Of a DNA stretch of 64,000 nucleotides, positions 26,432 through 33,968 are shown in pieces (position 1 is the stretch's first letter; every line of letters starts with the position of its first letter). The DNA is taken from the NCBI RefSeq assembly GCF_001913155.1, contig NZ_CP018760.1, forward strand, positions 3,472,001 through 3,536,000. The letters run 5' to 3'. This stretch comes from Maribacter hydrothermalis (lineage in GTDB: Bacteria > Bacteroidota > Bacteroidia > Flavobacteriales > Flavobacteriaceae). The notes beneath the pieces were generated by a model that was given only the letters and a program-made list of their open reading frames with translations, was not told the origin of the DNA and searched no databases. The translations under genes and the position numbers were made by a program.

Positions 26432-27226
26432 CTATCTAACTTTACTTTTCATAACCACTTTGTGTAGTAGTTTTGGAAAAAACCTTTTTAAGTAAATGCC
26501 AAATATTTCTTTTCCACCTATGTAGGTTTCAAACCGATTCTTTTTAATTGCAGTGATAATTTTTTTGGCGCATTTGTTAACTGGCATGCCATTTTCTGTG
26601 GCGTTATCTTCTTTTTGTAATGCAGAACCATCACCAGTCAATGCATTTTTTGCAACGTTTGTCTGTATAAACCCAGGACATATTATAGAAACATTAATAT
26701 TGTCTTTTTCATGTTCCATACGCAATGTATCAAAGAAGCCATGTAGTGCATGTTTTGCACCACAGTAACCTGATCGATATGGAGATGAAAATTTACCCAT
26801 TAAACTAGTTACGGTAACAAAATGACCGCTTTTTTGAGCTATAAAATAGGGAAGTACATGTTTTGTTAATTTAATGGTACCCAAATAATTAATATCAATC
26901 ATTTGTCGATACACTTCAAAATTGGTGTCAATTATGAGAGAACGTTGACTAAGACCACCATTATTAATTAAAATGTCAATTTTCCCAAATACAGAAATAG
27001 CCTTGCTAGTTATGCTTTCCAAAGAATCAAATTTGGTTAAATCTAAAGGCAGAATAGCTGCATTTTTCTGGAACTTGCAGTTGTTTTGTACTTTCAAAAG
27101 CATATCTTCTCGTCTTGCTGAGAGTATAATTTTTGAGCCAAGTTCATTTAATTGATAGGCTAATGCTTCCCCAATTCCTGAAGAAGCTCCTGTTATCCAA
27201 ATCACCTTATTATTCATACTAGTCAA
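26432..27226 (-). CDS. Short-chain dehydrogenase/reductase (SDR)
   Basis: The 264-residue classical SDR has the cofactor motif TGASSGIG, INNGG (NNAG variant), active-site serine in TVTSLMGK, YxxxK as YCGAKHA, and the PGFIQT motif. The Arg after the second strand (SARRED) suggests NADPH. The C-terminal basic tail and lipid-dehydrogenase-like sequence (SSPYRSGYCGAKHALHG) resemble the DHRS7/ketosphinganine-reductase branch, so a lipid-type ketone is possible. That would suit reduction of 3-ketocapnine by the sulfonolipid pathway at 60026-62444, but this is only a guess. It is inserted, in reverse orientation, between the kinase and menC. Translation may start at 27226 or 27217. Confidence 0.9.
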   Translation of the reverse strand: MTSMNNKVIWITGASSGIGEALAYQLNELGSKIILSARREDMLLKVQNNCKFQKNAAILPLDLTKFDSLESITSKAISVFGKIDILINNGGLSQRSLIIDTNFEVYRQMIDINYLGTIKLTKHVLPYFIAQKSGHFVTVTSLMGKFSSPYRSGYCGAKHALHGFFDTLRMEHEKDNINVSIICPGFIQTNVAKNALTGDGSALQKEDNATENGMPVNKCAKKIITAIKKNRFETYIGGKEIFGIYLKRFFPKLLHKVVMKSKVR

Positions 27227-27254
27227 TCATTCATTATTAAATTTAAAATATACT

Positions 27255-27262
27255 TAAATTTG
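27255..27262 (+). promoter_or_regulatory. -7 box (TAAATTTG) for menC
   Basis: The box lies 17 bases before the ATG at 27272. Its TTG could be misread as an upstream start codon, so it supports the ATG as the real start. Confidence 0.6.
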
Positions 27263-27271
27263 AAGAATTAT

Positions 27272-28315
27272 ATGAAGGCTACGTTTAAAAAGTATCTCTT
27301 AAATTTTAAAAATCCTAGTGGAACTTCTAGAGGAATTTTACGAACCAAAGAAACTTGGTTTCTTTTTTTGGAAGAAAAAGGGAAATGGGGTGTTGGAGAA
27401 TGCGGATTATTTAGAGGCCTAAGTTTTGATGATGTGCCTAATTATGAAGAAAAATGTAATTGGGTAGTAAAAAATAGAAGCTTGGGCGAAACTAAATTGC
27501 TTAAGCAATTACAAAATTTCCCTAGCATTCAATTTGGTATAGAACAGGCTTTAATATCGCTTCGTTCCAAAAATCCATTTCATCTTTTCGATTCCGATTT
27601 TTTAAACAATCAACAACCAATTACTATTAATGGGTTGGTTTGGATGGGAGATAAAGAGTTTATGCACCAACAAATAGAAGACAAGTTACAGCATGGTTTT
27701 TCTTGCATTAAAATGAAAATCGGTGCCATTGATTTCGATACAGAGTTAGCATTGCTAAAATCAATTCGAGAACGTTATTCAAAAGAAGATATTGAATTAC
27801 GTGTTGATGCAAATGGTGCTTTTTCTCCACAAGAGGCTTTATATAAACTAGATATTTTGTCGAAATTCGATTTACACTCTATTGAACAACCTATTAAACA
27901 AGGACAATGGAAAGAAATGCAAAAACTTTGTGCCAACACACCTTTGCCTATTGCATTAGATGAAGAATTAATTGGTGTGGTTAATGTAACTAATAAAGAA
28001 GATTTAATACAAACTATTCAACCACAATATATAATTTTGAAACCAAGTTTGGTAGGTGGTTTTGCAGGAAGTAATGAATGGATTGAAATTGCTAAAAAAA
28101 ATAATATAGGTTGGTGGATTACTAGTGCATTGGAAAGTAATATTGGCTTAAATGCTATTGCCCAATGGACGGCAACGCTCAATAATAAAATGCCACAAGG
28201 GCTAGGAACGGGTTCAATGTTTACCAATAATATTGATAGTCCGTTAGAAGTAACCAATGGAGGTTTGTTTTATAACAAGTCTAAAATATGGAATACTAAT
28301 TTAATTGAAATGTAA
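27272..28315 (+). CDS. menC: o-Succinylbenzoate synthase
   Basis: Enolase-superfamily enzyme that dehydrates SHCHC to o-succinylbenzoate. In 347 residues it shows the N-terminal capping domain (YLLNFKNPSGTSRGILRTKETWFL) and the barrel with catalytic KxK (CIKMKIG), metal ligands in LRVDANGAF, SIEQP and ALDEEL, and the second lysine in YIILKPSLVGG. The ATG at 27272 is chosen because the region upstream is a promoter box. The stop overlaps the next ATG by one base (TAATG), forming a menC-CPBP-menE operon. Confidence 0.93.
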   Translation: MKATFKKYLLNFKNPSGTSRGILRTKETWFLFLEEKGKWGVGECGLFRGLSFDDVPNYEEKCNWVVKNRSLGETKLLKQLQNFPSIQFGIEQALISLRSKNPFHLFDSDFLNNQQPITINGLVWMGDKEFMHQQIEDKLQHGFSCIKMKIGAIDFDTELALLKSIRERYSKEDIELRVDANGAFSPQEALYKLDILSKFDLHSIEQPIKQGQWKEMQKLCANTPLPIALDEELIGVVNVTNKEDLIQTIQPQYIILKPSLVGGFAGSNEWIEIAKKNNIGWWITSALESNIGLNAIAQWTATLNNKMPQGLGTGSMFTNNIDSPLEVTNGGLFYNKSKIWNTNLIEM

Positions 28316-29247
28316 TGTATATAGAACAAGGATATAAGGGTGATTTAGGTTTGTGGAAATATTTAATTATTCCTGGTTGCTTTATAGGGCTAATGGTTGT
28401 TAATTATATCGCTATTTTATTTTCGCCGGTTAGTGTTGAGGATAGTATGGCGCAAATGATTAATGCTCTAGGCTCTAATATAGTTTTAATTCTTGTATTG
28501 GCGCCTTTGGCTGTTGGTCTGTTTGTTGTTTTGGGATGGACAAAATTAGTGCATTCCCAAACTATAACATCCTTAACTACATCTCGAAAAAAGATTGATT
28601 GGAAAAGAGTATTTTTTGCCTTCGCAATATGGGGTTTGGCAACTATTGTATTAACCTTTGTTGGTATTTACTTATCTCCAGAAGACTATGTTTTTAATTT
28701 TAAACTAGTTCCTTTTTTATCTTTAGCGGTTATAGGAATAGTTCTTATACCATTACAAACAAGTTTTGAAGAGTATTTGTTTAGAGGTCATATGATGCAA
28801 GGTCTAGGCATTGCAACAAAAAATAGATGGGTTCCTTTGATTGTTACTTCAGTTTTATTTGGCTTAATGCATTTAGGTAATCCTGAAGTTGAAAAACTAG
28901 GGTATGGAATTATGATTTATTACATAGGTACGGGTTTTTTCTTGGGCATTATTACTTTAATGGATGAAGGTTTAGAGTTGGCTTTAGGTTTTCATGCCGC
29001 TAACAATTTAATTGGAGCACTTTTGCTAACTGCAGATTGGACAGCTTTTCAAACAAATTCTTTATATAGAGATATATCTAACCCTGTATTAGGTTGGGAC
29101 GTCTTAGTTCCAGTATTTATAATTTTCCCTATTCTTTTAATAATTTTTTCTAAAAAATATGGATGGACTGACTGGAAACAAAAGCTTGTAGGGAAAGTGT
29201 TATCTAAAGAAGAATTTTTAATTGAAGAGATTACGCAAAATGGATAG
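28315..29247 (+). CDS. CPBP family intramembrane metalloprotease
   Basis: The 310-residue polytopic membrane protein (about seven to eight hydrophobic segments) has the glutamic-type intramembrane protease motifs: FEEYLFRG (EExxxR), FGLMHLGN (FxxxH) and FHAANNLIG (HxxxN). The substrate is unknown; relatives include CAAX-prenyl proteases and bacteriocin-immunity proteins. It is coupled by a one-base overlap to menC and by an 8-base overlap to menE. It is therefore made with menaquinone enzymes, but a direct role in the pathway is not evident. Confidence 0.92.
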   Translation: MYIEQGYKGDLGLWKYLIIPGCFIGLMVVNYIAILFSPVSVEDSMAQMINALGSNIVLILVLAPLAVGLFVVLGWTKLVHSQTITSLTTSRKKIDWKRVFFAFAIWGLATIVLTFVGIYLSPEDYVFNFKLVPFLSLAVIGIVLIPLQTSFEEYLFRGHMMQGLGIATKNRWVPLIVTSVLFGLMHLGNPEVEKLGYGIMIYYIGTGFFLGIITLMDEGLELALGFHAANNLIGALLLTADWTAFQTNSLYRDISNPVLGWDVLVPVFIIFPILLIIFSKKYGWTDWKQKLVGKVLSKEEFLIEEITQNG

Positions 29248-30310
29248 ACCAGAAATACACCCTTATTTTTCAATACACGGTAGAAAATTATCTTTTGATG
29301 ACCTAGTAGAACTTAGTTATAGTTTTATTAAGGAAGGTGATGATTTTGAAAAACACATTGGTGAGTTCATTTTAGATTGGATAGATGATTCACCCATAAT
29401 TTCAGTACAAACATCAGGCTCAACAGGTGCTCCAAAAATTGTTTCTATTAAAAAGGAACAAATGGTTCAAAGTGCTTTAGCAACTGGCGAGTACTTTAAT
29501 TTGACTCCGAAAAAATCTGTCTTACTTTGTTTATCTGCAGAATTTATTGCCGGGAAAATGATGATTGTAAGAGCTTTGGTTTTAGGACTGGATTTACATT
29601 TGCTTTCACCTACTTCAAGCCCATTACAAAGTGTTAAAAGGACGTTCAGCTTTGGAGCTATGGTCCCTTTACAGGTTGAAAATTCTTTAAGTAAATTAGG
29701 TCAAATTGAAACGTTGATCATAGGAGGGGCACCTATTTCTATTGCGTTAAAAGAAAAATTAAAAGATATAGGTAATACAAGTTATGAAACTTACGGAATG
29801 ACGGAGACCTTAACACATATTGCAGTTAAGCCTTTGAATTATGGGGTAAGTGATCAAACACCTTTTTCTATTTTACCAGGCATTGAAATTTCTATAGATG
29901 AAAGAGGTTGTTTAGTTATTAATGCTCCAAAAATTTCAGATAATCCCGTTATAACCAATGATTTGGTTGATTTAGTTTCTAAGACCGAATTTAAATGGCT
30001 TGGTAGATTTGATAATATAATTAATTCTGGAGGTGTTAAACTTAGGCCTGAGCAAATAGAAGATAAACTATCAAATGTCATAGATCAAAGTTTTTTTATA
30101 GGTTCATTACCAGACCCAAAACTTGGAGAACAGCTAGTGTTGATAATTGAAGGAAAAGCTGATCCCGAATCTTTAATGCAAGATATAGTGGCAAGTACTT
30201 TATTATCCAAGTATGAAATACCAAAGCAAATAAAAATACTTCCTGTTTTCTTACGAACGAATAGTGATAAAATAAAAAGGAAAGAAACAATGGACTTGCT
30301 GAAAGCATAA
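29240..30310 (+). CDS. menE: o-Succinylbenzoate-CoA ligase
   Basis: AMP-forming ligase that activates o-succinylbenzoate with CoA. Key motifs are the P-loop TSGSTGAPKIVS, YGMTETLTH, and the hinge GRFDNIINSGGVKLRPEQIE, with the C-terminal lysine in RTNSDKIKRKET. At 356 residues it is much shorter than the usual 450-490; the N-terminal subdomain before the P-loop is only about 65 residues, as in other Bacteroidetes MenE. The ATG at 29240 overlaps the CPBP stop by 8 bases. An upstream in-frame TTG at 29222 is less likely. menB, the next enzyme of the pathway, is not nearby. Confidence 0.92.
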   Translation: MDRPEIHPYFSIHGRKLSFDDLVELSYSFIKEGDDFEKHIGEFILDWIDDSPIISVQTSGSTGAPKIVSIKKEQMVQSALATGEYFNLTPKKSVLLCLSAEFIAGKMMIVRALVLGLDLHLLSPTSSPLQSVKRTFSFGAMVPLQVENSLSKLGQIETLIIGGAPISIALKEKLKDIGNTSYETYGMTETLTHIAVKPLNYGVSDQTPFSILPGIEISIDERGCLVINAPKISDNPVITNDLVDLVSKTEFKWLGRFDNIINSGGVKLRPEQIEDKLSNVIDQSFFIGSLPDPKLGEQLVLIIEGKADPESLMQDIVASTLLSKYEIPKQIKILPVFLRTNSDKIKRKETMDLLKA

Positions 30311-30403
30311 CTTCCCTCATTGTAAGATACCCTTAGCTCATTTTTTATTTTTAAAAAGCGGCTTTCTTAATAGGTTTAATGCTCAAACTTTAAACCAATT
30401 ATT

Positions 30404-32485
30404 ATGAAAAATGCAACTTTACTATTCTTTCTTCTAAGTAGTATGCTGTTGTCGTCACAACATGTTACTATTAGTGGTACCGTTTCTGACCACCAAGGAA
30501 ATCCTTTGCCTGGTGTAAATGTTATGGAAAAAGGAACGACCAATGGCACACAAACAGATTTTGACGGACACTATACGTTAACAGTATTAAAAGGAGCAGA
30601 ATTATCATTTTCGTATATAGGCTGTAAGAATCTAATTATGAAAGTTAGAGATAAGGTGATTATTGATGTTTCGCTTGAGGAAGACTATCAAGTGCTAGAA
30701 GAGGTCGTAGTTTCGGGGTATGGTATTCAAAAACGTCGTCATGTTACGGGCGCTGTTGCAATGGTTAACATGCAATCTCCTAAAACCAATATTAGTAGAG
30801 CATTACAAGGCAAAGTTAGTGGTGTAACTATCCGTGGCACGGGTTCTGTAGAAAATAAAAATGTAGGAACTAATGCGAAAAGACCTTTATATATAGTTGA
30901 TGGTGTTCCTATAGAGAAGCAATTTAATTTCATTGTTCAAAGCTTAAAAAGCGAAAATATTAATAGTAGAAAAGAACTTAGGGCTTCTGAAGCGCGGCGT
31001 CTGTATGGACAAGATGCCAAGTATGGATGTATTGTAATACATACGATAAAAGGAAATTATAAAATTGAAAATGACGAAAATTATGCCCACATCACTGAAA
31101 ACCAGTTTCAAAATGTAGTTTTCAACCCGTTGTCAACTTTTTCTATAGACGTAGACAAAGCAGCTTATAGTAACATTAGAAGATTCATTAACAATGGCCA
31201 GGATGTTCCTGTAGATGCAGTGAAGATTGAAGAAATGATTAATTACTTTGATTATGACTATCCCCAACCAAAAGATGATCATCCATTTTCTGTAAATACA
31301 GAAGTTGCACAAACCCCTTGGAATATAGATACTAAACTTGTGCGCATTGGTTTGCAGGGAAAAGAATATTTGAATGAAGAATTACCGGCATCTAATTTAA
31401 CTTTTTTGATAGATGTATCTGGGTCCATGTCAGATGAAAACAAATTACCACTACTTAAATCGGCCTTTAAATTATTGGTAAACCAACTTAGGGAAAAGGA
31501 TAAAGTCTCTATTGTAGTTTACGCCGGTGCGGCAGGGATGGTATTAGAACCTACATCTGGTAGTGACAAAGTAAAAATAATGAATGCTTTAAATAACTTA
31601 GAAGCAGGTGGATCCACCGCTGGAGGAGAGGGTATTGAGTTGGCTTATAAGTTGGCAGAAAAACATTTTAAAAAAAATGGGAACAATAGAGTGATATTGG
31701 CAACAGATGGTGATTTTAATGTAGGACTGTCACATGACAAAGACATGGAAAAATTAATTACGGAAAAACGAGAATCAGGTGTTTTTCTTTCGGTCCTTGG
31801 ATTTGGTATGGGGAATTATAAAGACTCTAAATTGGAAACTTTGGCAGATAAAGGAAATGGGAATCATGGTTACATAGATACCATGCAAGAAGCTCAGAAA
31901 TTATTTGGTAAGGAATTCGGTGGGACTTTATTTACAATTGCAAAAGACGTTAAACTGCAGGTAGAGTTTAATCCTGCAAAAGTAAAATCATATCGATTAA
32001 TTGGTTATGAAAATAGATTATTGGCTGATGAAGATTTTATTGATGACACCAAAGATGCAGGTGAATTAGGTAGCGGTCATACAGTAACCGCTTTGTATGA
32101 AATAATTGAAGTAGGTGCCGCATCGGAATATGATAGAGAAATACCAAACTTAAAATATTCTAACAATACTAGTAAGAATGTATTTTCTGATGAACTGTTC
32201 ACCGTAAAATTCAGATATAAAAAACCAGATGGCAATAAGAGCATAGAGATGATTCATGTACAAAATAAGAATACGCAAGAAATGTCAAAAGATTTTAAAT
32301 TCTCTGCTGCGGTGGCATTATTTGGTCAGCAATTACGAAAGTCGGCTTTTATAAATAAAACTTCTTTTAACGATGTAGTTCAACTAGCAGAAACGGGTAG
32401 GGGTGAAGATAAGAATGGATATAGAGCAGAGTTTATTAGGTTGGTTAAAAGCATCAATGAGAAATTGGTGACAGAGAATTATTAA
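30404..32485 (+). CDS. VWA-domain protein (YfbK-like) with N-terminal CarboxypepD and TonB-plug-like domains
   Basis: The 693-residue exported protein has a signal peptide (1-19). A CarboxypepD_reg-like beta-sandwich (20-95: GTVSDHQGNPLPGVNVMEKGTTNG) is followed by a plug-like region (about 96-218: VVVSGYGIQKRRHVTGA, SRALQGKVSGVTIR, PLYIVDGVPI). Then come a von Willebrand N-terminal domain (about 230-320) and a VWA domain with an intact MIDAS (DVSGSMS at 338-344, plus ATDGDFN). The C-terminal domain is DUF3520-like (about 515-690). There is no beta-barrel, so the plug is not part of a transporter. It probably acts in the periplasm as a metal-dependent adhesion or assembly factor. This fusion is known in Bacteroidetes, but its role is not. 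Confidence 0.9.
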   Translation: MKNATLLFFLLSSMLLSSQHVTISGTVSDHQGNPLPGVNVMEKGTTNGTQTDFDGHYTLTVLKGAELSFSYIGCKNLIMKVRDKVIIDVSLEEDYQVLEEVVVSGYGIQKRRHVTGAVAMVNMQSPKTNISRALQGKVSGVTIRGTGSVENKNVGTNAKRPLYIVDGVPIEKQFNFIVQSLKSENINSRKELRASEARRLYGQDAKYGCIVIHTIKGNYKIENDENYAHITENQFQNVVFNPLSTFSIDVDKAAYSNIRRFINNGQDVPVDAVKIEEMINYFDYDYPQPKDDHPFSVNTEVAQTPWNIDTKLVRIGLQGKEYLNEELPASNLTFLIDVSGSMSDENKLPLLKSAFKLLVNQLREKDKVSIVVYAGAAGMVLEPTSGSDKVKIMNALNNLEAGGSTAGGEGIELAYKLAEKHFKKNGNNRVILATDGDFNVGLSHDKDMEKLITEKRESGVFLSVLGFGMGNYKDSKLETLADKGNGNHGYIDTMQEAQKLFGKEFGGTLFTIAKDVKLQVEFNPAKVKSYRLIGYENRLLADEDFIDDTKDAGELGSGHTVTALYEIIEVGAASEYDREIPNLKYSNNTSKNVFSDELFTVKFRYKKPDGNKSIEMIHVQNKNTQEMSKDFKFSAAVALFGQQLRKSAFINKTSFNDVVQLAETGRGEDKNGYRAEFIRLVKSINEKLVTENY

Positions 32486-32573
32486 TATAGTAAAATTCCA
32501 AATAATTTTAAGGAATAGGTTATTTCAAATGTGTGTTATTTTGTATTTTCAAGGCTTATATAAAACAACACTC

Positions 32574-33920
32574 ATGAGAAAACTATTCCTTTTAATTTGC
32601 CTAATTTTTATTGGTTCACTTAATGCCCAACAAATTCTAAATGAAAAAGAAAGAGCACAGGTAATTGATGAAATTTTAGACGACCGTTTTAATAATTTAC
32701 TTCCAAATTTAATGGATGCCGCAGATTTAGATATGTGGGTGGTTATCTCAAGAGAATATAATGAAGACCCTGTTATTAGAACAATGCTACCGGCAACATG
32801 GTTAAACGCTCGCAGAAGAACTATTCTGTTATTTTATAGAGATAAGGCAAAAAACACCATAGAAAAATTGGCCGTAGCCCGCTACAATGTGGGTAAGAAT
32901 ATTGTTTCTGCTTGGGATAAGGAGAAAGAGCCAAACCAATGGGCCAGATTAATGCAATTGATTTCAGAAAGAAACCCGAAAAAAATAGGACTTAATTATT
33001 CTACAGATCACAATATCGCAGATGGCTTGGTAAAGACTGACTACGAAGAATTTATGGCTAATCTGCCTAAAAAATATACTTCAAAAGTGACCTCAGCAGA
33101 GCAACTTGCAGTTCGGTGGATAGAAACGAGAACTGAGCGAGAAATGGTTATATATGACCAACTCGTAGATTTAACCCATGATATTATAGCAGAAGCTTTT
33201 TCAGAAAAAGTTATAACCCCTGGCGTTACAACAACATCAGATGTGGTTTGGTGGATGAGACAAAAAGTAACGGATTTAGGATTGGAAACATGGTTTCACC
33301 CAACCGTGGATGTGCAACGAAGTGAAAAAGACAAAGCCAGTCAATTTTATTCGTTTGCAGACAAGCCAGATGATATGGTCATTTTACCTGGAGACTTAGT
33401 GCATTGCGATTTCGGAATTACGTACTTACGTCTAAACACCGATTGTCAAGAATTGGCATATGTTCTTAAACCGGAAGAAACCGCTGCGCCAAGTTATTTG
33501 GTAAATGGACTAAAAGATGGAAATAGAGTACAAGACTTTTTGACTAGCAATATGATTAAAGGTAGGTCCGGAAACGACATTTTAGCAAAATCTTTAAATG
33601 AGGCTAAAGCTGCCGGATTAAAACCTTCAATTTATACGCATCCACTAGGTATGTACGGACATTCTGCAGGTACCACTATTGGTATGTGGGATTCTCAAGG
33701 TGGTGTTATGCGCGATGATGGCGAAAATTATACCTTAAACCCAAATACAGTGTATGCTATAGAATTAAATACAACGGTTACTATACCTGAGTGGAACAGA
33801 GATATCCGTATTATGCTCGAAGAGGCTGGATTTTACGGTGAAGAAGGTTTTAGATATGTAAATGGTAGACAAACCGAACTTTTATTGATACCAAGGGTAA
33901 AAGAGCATCAAGGGAATTAA
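32574..33920 (+). CDS. Exported M24-family metallopeptidase (Xaa-Pro aminopeptidase-like)
   Basis: The 448-residue protein begins with a signal peptide MRKLFLLICLIFIGSLNAQ, so it acts in the periplasm. An N-terminal creatinase-like domain is followed by the pita-bread fold. Candidate metal ligands are aspartates in VHCDFGITYLRLNTDC, histidine in THPLGMYGHSAG and glutamates in AIELNTTV and MLEEAGFYGEEG. The signal peptide fixes the ATG at 32574; a longer form starting at 32529 would bury it. It lies between the VWA gene and two plug/TPR genes, with short gaps, and may be expressed with them. Confidence 0.88.
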   Translation: MRKLFLLICLIFIGSLNAQQILNEKERAQVIDEILDDRFNNLLPNLMDAADLDMWVVISREYNEDPVIRTMLPATWLNARRRTILLFYRDKAKNTIEKLAVARYNVGKNIVSAWDKEKEPNQWARLMQLISERNPKKIGLNYSTDHNIADGLVKTDYEEFMANLPKKYTSKVTSAEQLAVRWIETRTEREMVIYDQLVDLTHDIIAEAFSEKVITPGVTTTSDVVWWMRQKVTDLGLETWFHPTVDVQRSEKDKASQFYSFADKPDDMVILPGDLVHCDFGITYLRLNTDCQELAYVLKPEETAAPSYLVNGLKDGNRVQDFLTSNMIKGRSGNDILAKSLNEAKAAGLKPSIYTHPLGMYGHSAGTTIGMWDSQGGVMRDDGENYTLNPNTVYAIELNTTVTIPEWNRDIRIMLEEAGFYGEEGFRYVNGRQTELLLIPRVKEHQGN

Positions 33921-33968
33921 GACCTTTGTTTTTATCTGTATTTCAATATCTTAATTTTACTCAGTTTT

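Noticed and set aside
26432..27226. SDR as an integral menaquinone enzyme
   Set aside because: No known step of the pathway needs an SDR; it is in reverse orientation and more like lipid-type reductases.
27260..27271. TTG as the menC start
   Set aside because: The TTG is part of the TAAATTTG promoter box, and the ATG at 27272 matches the usual MenC N-terminus.
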